Origin: Chrysomallon squamiferum
Taxonomy: Eukaryota; Mollusca; Gastropoda; Neomphalida; Peltospiridae
Assembly: GCA_012295275.1 (NCBI GenBank)
Contig: CM022677.1
Location: 11,741,050 to 11,805,049, forward strand
Reading direction: 5' to 3'
DNA: 64,000 nucleotides
Shown here: positions 10,906 to 22,704 of the stretch, one piece after another
Layout: every line of letters starts with the position of its first letter
Numbering within the stretch: the first letter of the stretch is position 1
Made by a program: the position numbers and the translations under genes
Notes under the pieces: generated by a model
The model's input: the letters and a program-made list of their open reading frames with translations, nothing else
What the model was told of the DNA's origin: nothing
Databases searched by the model: none

Positions 10906-10987
10906 TGTAAAGTTCAGTGACGCGTTCCTCGTAGCGTGCCGCCGTCTGGTCAACTCTGTCATCGAAGTCTTTCTGACTGCGAATCTT
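10905..10987 (-). pseudogene. MCC: MCC copy A, exon with YEERVTEL
   Basis: After an ACTAAGACAG acceptor the frame gives KIRSQKDFDDRVDQTAARYE then ERVTEL, matching the conserved RYEERITELH block of MCC. The expected donor is weak (ACAC|GTCATT), so the 3' boundary is uncertain. Confidence 0.7.
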
Positions 10988-11747
10988 CTGTCTTAGTGAC
11001 AACAAACAATCACATTTCAGTAACAAACACAAAAAATAATTATTAAAAATACAGGATAAGAACATTATTTATAATGCAAATATAAAATCAAAATAAACTA
11101 ATAATAATAATAAAAGAAAAATATTTATTAACGGTACATACATCCTATTATACAATAAGAATGCAATATGCTATTATAAAATAAAAAATAAAAAAAACAA
11201 TATTTAAAATCACATTAGAAACATTATATATTTATATATGTATATTAGTAAACTTGTAAATTAAAAAATAATAAAATGTCAAAATATTTAGAATCACTAA
11301 AATATCTGAAGTTTTGAATGGTTTTTGGATATAACTGTGTATTAGTAAATTTAAAACATACAGACTAAATTCTCTTAGTATTCAAAATCACAAGACATTT
11401 TTTTATGAATTTGAATGTGTATATATTGTATTTATTGAACCTATGTATTCTTTGTTTTAGTGTCTGCTTAAGACAACATCATCATTAAATAATCAAATAA
11501 ATACTTAAATAACCAAATAAGGCAGATTTAAATTTGGTCATCAGATCAACGTAAATATTTTCTAAATCTTTTCCAGGAAGATAGCCAGAGTAGCTTTAAA
11601 TCATCACCAAGAGTTATTGCCAAACATGTTATTTTCTAGTCAGGCTATATTCTTAGAATAACAACACTAAAAGGCAGGTGGAGATTTAATTTCAGGCTAA
11701 TGTGAGGATAAAAAAAAAAAATAATATTAAAAAAAAAAAATTCTTAC

Positions 11748-11861
11748 CTTGTATTTAGTGAGTTATTTTTCTAACTGATCTCTTACGGCTGTTACTTGTG
11801 CCAACCTGTTGTTCAGCTCGATTATCTCCCATTTCAGAGAGGTCAAGGCCGCCTGGTCTAG
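11748..11861 (-). pseudogene. MCC: MCC copy A, N-terminal coiled-coil exon with stop
   Basis: 38 codons between a TTTCCCAG acceptor and an AAG|GTAAG donor. It reads LDQAALTSLKWEIIELNNRL and on to RDQLEK, then TAA (11763-11765) where MCC normally has Lys, then LTKYK. This is the ALASLK...ELNKRL region near the MCC N terminus. The upstream first exon was not found. Confidence 0.75.
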
Positions 11862-11995
11862 CTGGGAAAGAAAAGAAATAATTTTAAATTATTACATTTT
11901 GCAACTAAAATAAAACATGTTATTTTTGAATTTTTGTGATTCAGTCTGTTTTATCATTCCTAAGGCTAATTAATGAAAAAAATATCGATAATGAA

Positions 11996-12032
<37 letters not shown>

Positions 12033-12841
12033 CACAAATAGTGAAAATAAACTAAATATTTAAAAATAAAATACATACGTACATGTATAAGTTGTTGTTA
12101 CTGCTCTTGTTACGCATGTGTGTGTGTGTTTGTGTGTGAAAGTGATTTATATTGTAAGCTATTTTATAAAACTCAGCTATAAATACTACATGCTATTATT
12201 TGTATTAGTTATTACTCAATAAAATTACTCAAAAAAATTAAAGTTGAGTCTTGTGACAAGATTCTATATCGTAGTGTTTAATAAGTTATTTTCGATTATC
12301 TCCCTTCAGTTACTATTATTATTTATTTATTTTTTATTTTTTATTTTTTTTCTGTTTGGCGGGTTGAAAGTGTACGTCATTGCACACCACGGAAAATCGC
12401 TGATAACGAAACGTCGTATAAAGAGTAATAAATGTAAATGTATAGGTGTGTTCAAGGAATATCAATTTATATACAGTAAACAACATAACGTATCTATTAT
12501 ATAACTAAAATATAAGCAATAAAAATAAATACAGTGGACTCAAAACCGGATTCATTGAGGCCAGCGTGGTATGCCGTTTTAGACAGTGCCGATTGACAAA
12601 CATTAAAATAACATAAAACTGAAATATTTGGTTTATTATTACAAATGTTAATGGTCTATCAGTTGTCTCTGTCGACTGCGTTTTCTTCATATTCCTCTCC
12701 AAACTCCTCTGTCATGTCCTCCAAGTTTTACTTTAATTGCAAAAGCTGCTTTCGATAACAGCAGTAAAATATTTAATTTGTTTGCCACTTTAAGATAATC
12801 AGTGTACGAAAGTTTGTTTGTATCGTCAGTCCATTCAGATT

Positions 12842-12874
<33 letters not shown>

Positions 12875-13170
12875 TCATATATTCATGACGTAACCAATAC
12901 AGTTTGTATACCTACAACAAACCGGCCATCTGAAATGTTCGAGAATAATTTATGCAATGTACAGCGATACTGACATTTATGATAATTCTGTAAAATAAAA
13001 ATGAATAAGGAAAATATCGAATCGCATGTTACCTCATTGTGGTGAATTTTATACTTCTTTTTTTTGTTATACATTTTAATTCAGTAAAGCGAGCAAAAAT
13101 ATAAGACAGTCTATTTTAACTCAGTGAATTGATAAGTAATAAGCTGTTTTCTGTGTGTATGTGTGTGTAT

Positions 13171-13209
<39 letters not shown>

Positions 13210-14036
13210 CCAGTTTCTAATATAAGTGTACTTGTTTGTTGACCTCATTGTTTAACGCATCATATACGTAATGACAATTTACATCTACAATGGACAGCTA
13301 ATATATATATGATTTAATTATTACAAGCAGTGTAACCCATTATTGACTACTGATAATACAAATTTGCTATGCATATCAAAAGAGACTTGTCGACGTTTGG
13401 CTGAAATAAGTAGACACTGGTAATGTTAATACTTTAAACATACGGACCTATGAAAATAACAATATAAAAAACAAAAACAAAAATTATTATAAATATTCAC
13501 ATACAGCATATTTGATTATTTTGTTGTTGTTTTTTTATTATTATTTTTTAGTAAATAAATAAATTAATTAATTAAACAATCCTTAAAAATATGTCTCCTT
13601 TTACAAGTTAAAACGATCTTTAATTTTCATCTCAAGAACAAAGAATTAACTAGTGTAACAGATATTACAATGAGCAAGCATGTTTATATAGTTTTTGTCC
13701 TTGTATCTTATGTCTAAAGGCAAAGTGTAGCATTTGCAATGATTCTAAGGCCTTGAAGAAAATCGAGAGACAAGAGGACGTAATTATTATATTTTGAACG
13801 AGAGTAATCATTTACACAAACAGGCATCTTTGAAAAATACTGCGGAATTAACCAAGAAAGAAAGAAGGGATGAAAAAAATTAATAAAAGAAATCAGTAAA
13901 ATCCAATAACAAATGCTTTTACTATATATTTTATTATTTATTTATTATTTTAAATATTTACAAACAACAAATTAATCAATAAGCAAGAAATCTCTTTCTT
14001 GGATCCGCGCACATTAAAAGTTGCATCGTGTTTCAT
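11862..14036. other. Non-coding AT-rich stretch with microsatellites
   Basis: It holds (AAT)n at 11996-12030 and 12842-12872, a TG run near 12117 and (GA)n at 13171-13207. I found no supported exon here; the upstream first exon(s) of MCC copy A were not recognised. Confidence 0.6.
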
Positions 14037-15523
14037 TTATTCTTCTGGATTTGTGGAACATAGTCGCTTGAATACTTGCTCTTTTTCTAGAATCCAGTAA
14101 GTTGATACCCATTTAGAGCCAATAAGAACGGGACAAGCCCCGTGAATTGTCATTTTGTTAGGTGAACCATTCCGATATAAAATATAGCTGCACCTAATTT
14201 AGGTTGTATTCTTACACTAAGATAAGGAAACACTGTTGCACCTCCTTCTACATCACTCAAATAGTTTAACCACGTGGCAATTCTGTTTTCACCGGAAGAA
14301 TATGCTATGTTGAAATAGTCAGTATGAGCCGTGAACTGTCCGCCTATTCCGTAGTTTGCCACCTGAAGTGGTTCTGAAGCTTTCATTGAAATACCTGTGA
14401 TTGCTTCAATTCTTCTCTGAATTCTCGCGTCTGCTTCTATGAAACCTCTTCCTAGACATCTATGTTTGTTAATTCTTTTCTCAGATTTGATATTTTTTCC
14501 ACAGTGATTGATTTCAGATGTTTGTAAAAGTGGCAAAGAAACTGTTTTAATGTCTTCAATTTCAGCATCACTGATAAAATCATGATAGAGAACAATTTTC
14601 GGTGAGAAATGCAGAATCTCTTCTTTAGCAGGCTTAAGAATTAGAAGCGGATTTTTGTTGTTGTAATGGTAGCGACATTTCAGACGATGTTTCTGTCGTA
14701 TTTTAATAACGTCTTCACCACGACAGAGAGCATCGAAAGTTGTTTTTTCTTTAACTCTGGCATTTTCTTTTCTCTTTTCTGTCCTTGAATACTTTTTCCT
14801 TCTGTTCGGAGCACGTTCAAATCCAGGAGCTAAAATTAACTGTTCATTTGTCAGATTTAAAACTTGCTCTATCTGTCCCGCTAATTCTCTACCGTTAATT
14901 TCATAGTCATGAAATACGCTCTGAATTGTTTCCGTTCTTTGTTTCTCTAGACTTATGTCCATCCAAATGTGTACATATTTGTATTTTTTAATTTTGTATG
15001 CGAGGCGACCTAATTGATAACAGTCTTCTGCTGATAATCTCTGTATATATCGTTCATATATAAAACCGTCTGCTAATCTTGTAGCATTTAATTTGTACGT
15101 GTCTTGAAGTCGAAACACAGCTGCAGCGGCCCCTTCTAAATCTTCATAACTTGGAAGATGTTCACGAATTTCTTGTAGTTCAGTCAGCTCTGTCTGGGAC
15201 GTAATACTTTCGTTAAGAATAGGCTCTACATCTAGTTCCCAATCCAAAGTGAAACGTTTAATATATAAAAATGCACCAATTGGGTTGGCTATGTAACGAT
15301 TTGGATCTTTTAGTGCGGTCGAACACTGATGTTCAATTTGATCGGAAATTGTTTTCAACTTTTCCAATTTAGTTCCTTCTTCATAAACATGACTGAAATT
15401 TCTTAATGCTGTTCCCAAGTCTCTTCCTGCTAGTACAGAGCTGTACAGATGTGATACGGACGTAAACAGTTCTGAATTCACAGCTGATAAAAGCAAAACT
15501 AAAATAATGAACTGCTGATACAT
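14037..15523 (-). CDS. P4HA: Prolyl 4-hydroxylase alpha subunit, intronless, one frameshift
   Basis: An ER-resident 2-oxoglutarate/Fe(II) enzyme that hydroxylates proline in collagen-like chains. The frame starts at an ATG with a signal peptide (MYQQFIILVLLLSAVNS), then the P4Ha N-terminal domain (about residues 20-150), a TPR-like peptide-binding domain (about 155-255) and the catalytic double-stranded helix from about 320. The first two iron ligands are in GGQFTAHTDYF (H-x-D). The open frame stops after 457 codons, but one missing base near 14172 restores a tail with IHGACPVLIGSKWVSTYW, holding the distal His and the 2-oxoglutarate-binding Lys, and a stop at 14037-14039. Full length about 495 residues, usual for the family. 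No introns, which is unusual. Frameshift is either an assembly error or a recent inactivation. Confidence 0.9.
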
Positions 15524-15788
15524 ATTTGAAGGTGTCTACTAGTGTTATGAATACCTAAATATCTGGTATAAAAATAGAGTTATGATGAATATAATTCTAA
15601 ATATATATCAGTTTAAAATACGCAGGTTATTAAACTGATGGGGGGGGTGATAAAATGACACGTTTCATTATTTTATCTTTCATTTCTATTTCATTTTATT
15701 CGTTTATTTTATTTATTTTATTATATTTATTTTTCTTATTTGTTGTACATTTGTTTTTATCTCCGAGTTTACATGTGTTTGTGTGTAC

Positions 15789-15827
<39 letters not shown>

Positions 15828-16193
15828 TGTATGAAACACTTTTGGTATGTTACGTTTCTGTTATCCTTTAATGTAACTACCTATTTTTCTATTTGTCTGC
15901 CTGTCTTTCTATCATGATGGAAATTACATTAATAATTTGATTATGTCAGAACAAAGTAAGATAGAGTAGAAAAAACACTCCTCAAGAAGAAATGAAAAAT
16001 ATACAGTTTTTGGATGTGGATGAGCCTTCAGAAAGAAAGAACAGAAACAATTCAGGAAGAATCTCGATATGGGGTCTAATTAAATGTCAGTTTTAAGTTA
16101 TTAATCTTGTATGCAAACTCTGATATTAGCAGCATTAAGTAAATAAATACTGTACAGTGACGTGATATTAGCCATATTAACGAAAAGATTTGT

Positions 16194-16238
<45 letters not shown>

Positions 16239-16300
16239 GTTGTTGTTGTTGTTGTTGTTAAACCTTAAAAAATTAGTATAAAGAATAAACATAATAAAAT
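15524..16300. other. Non-coding flank with (GT)n and (ATT)n/(GTT)n
   Basis: GT run at 15797-15830 and an ATT-to-GTT compound microsatellite at 16197-16259, ending just before the assembly gap. A G homopolymer lies at 15640-15647. No gene seen. Confidence 0.7.
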
Positions 16301-16500
16301 NNNNNNNNNNNNNNNNNNNNNNNNNNNNNNNNNNNNNNNNNNNNNNNNNNNNNNNNNNNNNNNNNNNNNNNNNNNNNNNNNNNNNNNNNNNNNNNNNNNN
16401 NNNNNNNNNNNNNNNNNNNNNNNNNNNNNNNNNNNNNNNNNNNNNNNNNNNNNNNNNNNNNNNNNNNNNNNNNNNNNNNNNNNNNNNNNNNNNNNNNNNN
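16301..16500. other. Assembly gap (200 N)
   Basis: Run of 200 N, probably a placeholder for a gap of unknown size. It separates the compound microsatellite from a retroelement fragment. Confidence 1.
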
Positions 16501-16930
16501 TATTGCCTTATTGTATCCGGACTAAAGATCACGGACTGTCCGAGAATATGACTGTGTGTTTGTTGTTGTTGTGTTTTACCCACAGCTTGGCTCTGATGAT
16601 GGCTACCAATTCGGCCGTATACACCGAAAGGTGATTTCTGATACGGCCGAATTGTATGCATGTGTGTTTGTTTGTGTGATATTGGGCTATGAAGGCGAAT
16701 CCTACTCTCCCGTTGTCTGGGTTTTTGGATCCGTCAGTGTAGATGTGCGTGTGTTGTTTGTAGTGGTCGTTTGCTGCTGCCAAAAATATGGCTTTTTTGA
16801 ACGGTGGGATCTCTGTTTTGTCAGTTTCTCTTTTGATCAGGAAAGGTGTGTTTATTGTCGGTTTTGTTTCTTTGTGGTATGCCGCCAGTGACATTTCACC
16901 TATTCCTGTTTCCCTTTCGATATGCGTATT
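16501..16930 (-). mobile_element. LINE fragment, RNase H region
   Basis: The minus-strand frame 16529-16894 reads ...KKAIFLAAANDHYKQ, then HIYTDGSKN, GFAFIAQ, AELVAIIRAKLW and HTVIFSDS, closely matching the element at 2002-2805. This copy keeps the catalytic TDGS motif. It is cut by the gap on its 3' side and loses similarity near 16930. Confidence 0.85.
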
Positions 16931-17762
16931 AATTAGAGTAAGTTTAAATACTGCTGTTCAGAAATGTGTTATGATGGTTCACTGTGGAGTGTTATAAACA
17001 GACGACTGTCACGTGATCGCACCTTTAAACACCTTGGATGTTTTATTAAGGCTCAGTGTAGGGTAACAAGGTGCTTTCATGGCCACCTAACAAGGAATAT
17101 AAACGCCAAAATGACAGCAAACTATATAAATCAGTAAGTCTACCTATCCACTTTACAAGTTAAGGTTTACATTAATTATTTAATTATGATATATACAGGT
17201 GACTTGATAATAATACATTATAAAACATACGTTTAAATCATTTTGATTAATGATACGAGTAAGGTTATAAAGGGAACCAAGACAAAATAAGAATCTGCAC
17301 GGAGGACAGATTAAAACCTTAAATGTTACTGACACAGGTTAATTGCACAGGTTAATTGCACATTACACTCTATAAAAACAAGAATAGACAACTCCTTACC
17401 ATACTCGTCCGTAAAGACATGCCAGCACATAAATACTTTTTATTATTAATAACCATCTACTTTATCTCTTCAAGAAAATACATTCTAATAACATCTGCCT
17501 GTAAAATAATGTCATTCAAGATTTTCTTAATTAATTTTTTCGTTATTATTATGTATTATCATTGTTGTTGTTTGTTTGTTCGATTTAACTGGTTTCGATA
17601 ATCCATTTGTTGTCCAAAAGTTGTTACAAAATTATTGATAAAGTCACACAAAAAATAAAAAGGAAGCTCAAATCTGCGACGAGGGCATTTTACATAACCA
17701 ATAAACTAATGTTTACAAATCGTATGTAATTTTTACAGACATAAAGACAAACAGTGAAATAC
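16931..17762. other. AT-rich interval, nothing recognised
   Basis: I looked here for the missing 3' exons of the LigB-type gene and found no convincing one. Confidence 0.5.
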
Positions 17763-18742
17763 CTAAATGGAGAAGTTCTGGTATCATGGCAACATCATGT
17801 GTATATCGTCTGCTGGGCTTCGAGAGAATTACAACTTTTGTGTTTTCCAGATCTGGTATCAAATGAAGTGGGATCAGTTCTGCCCATCTTAATATGTGCC
17901 AAATAAATAAATAAATAAATAAATAAATATGTAACAAAATAAATACAAGAAACGAAATTTAAAAGAAAAAATTGTATGACTCTACTTTACAAGAGTATTT
18001 ATAAATAATGTCAGTTTTGGGATAAAATATATAGAAACATTTCTGTATAATATATTATCAATGGGATTATAAATAAATATATAATTTTTATGTACTGTAC
18101 GTTTCGAAAACGGCATATTGTGGGTCCTCAGTCTTTTGTGAGACGCTGCATTAAACGAAATCATAAACTGGTTTATCAATAACTATATTTTTCTACGATA
18201 ATGTTTTCTTGCTGTCAGTATTATTAGTCTATGCTAATTTAAAAAAGAAGTGTTTATGCTCATTTTTACATGCATGCTATTTCTCACCTCAATGGAAATG
18301 CTTCATCGCTTTTTCCGGGTGGATCATAACCGCTTAATCCCGAAATATTCGGAGCAGAGCCAAATTTATTTACGATGTTTTCCGAAAGTTGGCTAGAAAG
18401 ATTAGCGGTTACTTTATAACAACAAGGAGGACAGTTGCAATTATCAGTATCTGCAAAGCCTTCTCCTGTGGGATTTAAATAGAACACAAAGTTATTTAAG
18501 TCAGAAATACCATGGGGCGTGCTCAGAAAAAGTATATCGGGCGATAAAGACAGAATCGTCTGATCGACAGTTTTGCAGGCTTCGTGAATTTTCCACGCTT
18601 CTTGTTTTGCTGTGTGGTTGGTTGTATTGAAATGTTTCGGATCCAGAGCAATTCCGCCGTGCGGCAGAACGAACCCGGCCAGTAGTTTGGAGAAAGATAA
18701 ATCAAGTGATGTGAAAAACACAATCACAATTGCAAAACACAT
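17763..18742 (-). CDS. LigB-type (class III) extradiol ring-cleavage dioxygenase, 5' two exons
   Basis: Exon 1 (18288-18742) starts at an ATG with a hydrophobic leader (MCFAIVIVFFTSLDLSFSKL), then FVLPHGGIALDP, and STPHGISD further on; the two PHG histidines are where LigB-family enzymes bind iron. It ends AFPLR at a TTGAG|GTGAGA donor. Exon 2 (17763-17887) joins in phase to give LRWAELIPLHLIPDLENTKV and ends LLHLG at a GTATTT donor. The family (Pfam LigB) opens aromatic rings or, in DODA-like members, DOPA. The third metal ligand and the rest are not visible, so the gene is partial here: later exons may be in the gap or lost. The leader suggests secretion or membrane attachment, odd for this family. 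Substrate unknown. Confidence 0.75.
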
Positions 18743-19189
18743 CTCGACTTTCTATTTCGTTCTTAAATCATATGACTCTAGAGTTACCTGCCCTTCTGTG
18801 TTTTTCCTTAAAGAGCAACAATACATCTGTATTTGTATAATGATAATCGATAGAAATTAAAAATCTATATTATCGCCTTGTTAATTTATAAGAGTTTGTT
18901 TTCTGAATTGTCCCAATAGTTAATATTTTGTTGATGTTGTTTTTGTTTTTTCTTCTTTCATGTATTTGTTTGTCATTGTCATCATCATCATCAGCAGCAG
19001 CAGCTGCAGCATCATTGTTACCATTATTTTCTTGTTATTTTTATGGGCAAAGGGCGTGTACATGAAACGTTAAGCGATGCATCACAGTAGTTTGTATCAA
19101 TACATTGTTTTAGAAAAACGTTCTTTAAAACAGATTTATATAACACTACATGGTTGCTTTGGAGTAACATCAAAGTTTATTATTACCAT

Positions 19190-19191
19190 CA

Positions 19192-19243
<52 letters not shown>

Positions 19244-19257
19244 CATCATTATTAAAA
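19190..19257 (+). repeat. (ATT)n microsatellite
   Basis: Long ATT run with ATC interruptions at both ends. Confidence 0.95.
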
Positions 19258-19355
19258 GTTGATCTCTAAGTGACAAAATCTGAGGTAATAATGGCGTATT
19301 ACTTTAGCTCCTTTTCAGCGGCCGCGCCTCACATTTTTCTTTCGTAATTCAGCAT

Positions 19356-19490
19356 CATCGAAGCTGTAATAGCATGTTGTAGATAACGCTGCATCCGAAA
19401 CACTGTGTTACCTGTAAGTGTGATAGGCCTGCATCAAAGCTGTAATAACATGTTGTAGATGACGCTGCATCCGAAACACTGTGTTACCTA
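19356..19490 (+). repeat. ~76-bp tandem duplication next to an exon-like segment
   Basis: The block AAGCTGTAATA..CATGTTGTAGAT and following CGAAACACTGTGTTACCT occurs twice, starting near 19356 and 19432. In the minus sense it begins at the GTAACAC donor of the exon-like segment at 19490-19685. Confidence 0.8.
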
Positions 19491-19685
19491 ATAAATAAAC
19501 ATTTTTCTTTTCATCTTGTACAGGTGGATTTCTTTGGTTCTCCCGATCGTTCACGTCCAATGCAAGGACACCGACGTCCATGGGCTCCACCCTCTTCCCG
19601 TGTGTAGCGGGCCACGTGAAAAGCACGACCTGGAGCTGACTGGAAGCGAAAAGCAGCTCAAAGCCTGAACTGGCAAAAACAACTG
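19490..19685 (-). CDS. Putative exon of an unrecognised gene
   Basis: A stretch of clearly higher GC than its flanks is open on the minus strand: FELLFASSQLQVVLFTWPAT, then KRVEPMDVGVLALDVNDREN. It follows a TTTTGCCAG acceptor-like site and ends before AG|GTAACA. The composition and the alternating hydrophobic strands look protein-coding (beta-rich), but I cannot name a family. A second minus frame is also open over it, so the call is tentative. Confidence 0.35.
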
Positions 19686-19849
19686 ATGAACAGAAAAGTT
19701 GACAAAACGTTTGAAACACGAAACATCAAAAACATGTAAATCATGCCAGTCATTTATATCTTGATCAGTGGTGGTGACAGAAAATGAAAGAAGTTTTTTC
19801 CTCTCAATGTTGCATTTATGAACATTATATTTACATAAAAGTAACAATA

Positions 19850-22060
19850 ATTCAGAAATGTTTTAGAATACATACATATATATATATTCAACCCATGTAC
19901 GATATATATTTAAAAAAAAATAAAGTTTAATAATTTACTAAATTAAAAGGTGGTGTTGTTTTCTCTTTCATGTAATAAGGTTGAGCACAGATTTTGTTTT
20001 TAAAATCTACATTATTACATAATTAAGTATAGTTTATGAATTTTAATTTGTACTATTTATTTATTATTTTGAAAGGTGCAAACTCATTTCAGAAATGATA
20101 TCAGATTTTATTCATCTGAGAAGACAGAAATCTCGTGTGGTTAGCCGCTCTGTATATTTTATAGGATATTGCTACTTTTTTCAGTGTCATTACTTTGAAA
20201 GACCTTTCTATATACAGATAGACAAACAGACCAACAGAGTAGAGACAGAAGTGTATGTACTTAAGTTATAACGTATAAATATTTCACTCTAGTTTTCTTA
20301 CTCTCTGTGTCACTCTCCAGATTACTCTAATTAGATGGATTATTTTATTTTACCAGATGTTTAAGTATAATTAAGTAATATAGGTTGTGTGTTTAATCAG
20401 CAGATGATGACTATCCCTCATTAACAATTTATTGGTACTTCCAGTCATACCTCCCTCTAACTCCACATATTCCTCATCACCCAGTTTATAGATTAAGCCA
20501 AATTCCATTGTTATATCACTCAATCCATGGACCTACAATGATTACCTTATTTGTTAACAATGTGATAATATCTGAAAAGTAATTGCTTATATAACCAAAC
20601 ACCTTTATGTCCATAATTCCCTTTTTTTATCCTTTTATTGTTTTCCCAATTCTTCTTTGCACCAAAACGTTCATCCATCCCACCATCTAACACTCCATCC
20701 ATCCTTACTTACCTGCATGTGTCTATCTATCTATCGGTCTATCTATATATTTGTTTTATTTCATCATCAAGTTCTCTGGCTAGTTGTCTATCTGTCTCTT
20801 TATTGGTCAACCTGTGGTGTAGCTTAAACTTGCACCTGCTCACCTCTTTCAAACATAGAAACAGACTTTAATGAAGAAATCATATGATTTTTTTACTCAT
20901 ATACATGTGCCCATTACCTGTCTAGATAACCATTTATTCATCACTATCCTCTGTCTGTCTATCTGTCTGTCTATATCTATTTTTATTTATATAATTATCT
21001 GTCATTCTCTGAAAAATCATACACATATGGCATACTTCTCTGTTTAATAGTTGTTTTCTCTCTGTAACACACAAACACATACAACCACACCTACATATCA
21101 GTCTCTCTCAGTCTAGCTATCCATAAAATAATCTAACATATAAATATAATCTTATTCACACATTCAGTTATATACCAGTCCTCTAACATAAATACAAATA
21201 CTCGATTATAAACCTATGTATGTATGTATCTATTTATGTAATTTATACTGTGTATGTGTTTGTGTGTGTGTCCATCCATACATCTATATCTACTCTCTCT
21301 AACACACACATATATATACACATAAATATATTCACTCATATATTTATTTATATTTAATCTCTCTATCAGTCAGCTGACTCTCACAAAAAATCCACAAAAA
21401 AGCACACTATCTTTGACACACATTTATATACCCTTCTCTCTAACACATATATTTATACACACACATACACCTCAGTTTATCTGTTACTATATATATCTAT
21501 CTATATATGTACCTAATTATTGTCTACCAAATATATCAATCTATCTTTGAAGCGATGTCTATCTCTATATCAATCTATCTCACCTTCTCAGTTATACATA
21601 GCCACAGTCTATCTTGCACTCACACAAACAAATACGCACACACAAATACACACACACACACATACATACGTATACACTCTATTTACATCCTTTTTAAGTA
21701 TTTAAATACACTTTTTCTATCTAGTTATCTATCTATAAATATATTTATTTATCTATCTATTTATGCCATATACATAAGCAACAGAGTCGTTCATTATAGA
21801 TGTGCAGGTATATACTCATGTCTCCTTGCATCTATCTATCTTTCTAGTTATCTATCTACCTTTCTTCTGTCTATCAATTTACCTGTCTGTTATCTTCTAC
21901 CATCTATCCACCCTTTTTTACACACACACACACACAAATGTAGTTACTTATCCTTTTATATATATATATATACTAATCATCTTCTGAACATACAAATAAA
22001 TTATCATTCCTATACACGTGCTGCCATCTTGGATTTCGATCGGAAATTTCCGTGAGGTCA
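19850..22060. other. Non-coding, TCTA/TCTG- and CACA-rich degenerate microsatellite field
   Basis: From about 20690 to 21990 the plus strand is dominated by TCTATCTATCTG, ACACACAC and ATATAT motifs, an old, scrambled tetranucleotide repeat field. The open frames across it are repeat translations rich in Tyr, Ser, Leu and Ile. No gene supported. Confidence 0.75.
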
Positions 22061-22573
22061 CGGAAGTTTTAAAATTTCCAAATATATTATTTTACGACTA
22101 CTTTCTGAACTTTTTATGATTTACGCTGATAAAGATGGTTGTTCATATTACAAAACCGTGATCACAGGCGCCTTTCCTAACTACTTTTTCAACTAAAATA
22201 AATGAAATAAATAAATAAAATAAATTAAAAAAATTAAATGAAAAACATTAAACGAAATAGCAATTTTACAATAATTCATCAAATCATAATATCACGTTAA
22301 ATAAACCAAAAATACTGGAAACTGGTTTGTTAAAACACAAAGAAAACGCAGAGAATGTGAATAAGCTGGTTGTATCTGCTACAAAACATTATACAGAATT
22401 GGTTATTTTCATCTAAAAGCAACAAATCTAATTTACCGTGACCTTGCATATGCGAGGAGTAATCTATTTCAGAAGTTCGTGGTCTAAGAGAAATAACTCT
22501 ATTTAACACGCACGTTGGTAAATAACAAAAAAGACTGAGTGCTGGGTAAAATTTTAAAAAAAAAACGAATAAT

Positions 22574-22600
22574 AAAAAAAAAAAAAAAAAAAAAAAAAAA
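22574..22600 (+). repeat. Poly(A) tract
   Basis: About 27 A in a row, preceded by a shorter A run at 22555-22565. Confidence 0.9.
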
Positions 22601-22668
22601 CATTCATGTCGCATGAATATAGATCATTCACTGAATTTACTAAATTCACTAAAATTATTTTTAGTTGG

Positions 22669-22704
22669 GGTAATTCGGGCCTCGGGGCAATTCGGGCCTC
22701 CGAG
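22669..22704 (+). repeat. Small GC-rich direct/inverted repeat
   Basis: AATTCGGGCCTC occurs twice 16 bp apart, and CCTCGG pairs with CCGAGG at the right end. It stands out in very AT-rich surroundings. Confidence 0.8.

Larger units (their letters stand above)
5428..11861 (-). pseudogene. MCC: MCC-like gene, copy A (colorectal mutant cancer protein homologue), damaged
   Basis: Ten minus-strand exons match animal MCC, a coiled-coil scaffold of cell polarity and Wnt/NF-kB signalling, in order: 11748-11861, 10905-10987, 10429-10510, 9677-9929, 9126-9234, 8351-8438, 7459-7707, 6776-6959, 5921-6155 and 5428-5583. Diagnostic blocks are YEERVTEL, MGKYESNNTALQLA, DLSSNSRTA, DLENAVLMQELMAMK and EKEKRALELRL. 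Breaks: an in-frame TAA in the first exon (11763-11765), a deletion with frameshift in the fourth, an 8-codon deletion in the sixth, a donor changed from GT to GG at 5921, a damaged acceptor for the last visible exon, and no C-terminal exons. Most likely a pseudogene; an assembly artefact would not explain all of these. Confidence 0.8.

Noticed and set aside
12244-13074. Short open frames on both strands
   Set aside because: AT-rich, homopolymer-laden translations with no motif or splice support.
16101-16661. Minus-strand frame crossing the assembly gap
   Set aside because: It is bridged only by N and by a microsatellite; the real signal is the LINE frame at 16529-16894.
21507-22055. 182-codon plus-strand frame rich in Tyr, Ser and Ile
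   Set aside because: It is the translation of a degenerate TCTA/ACAC repeat field.
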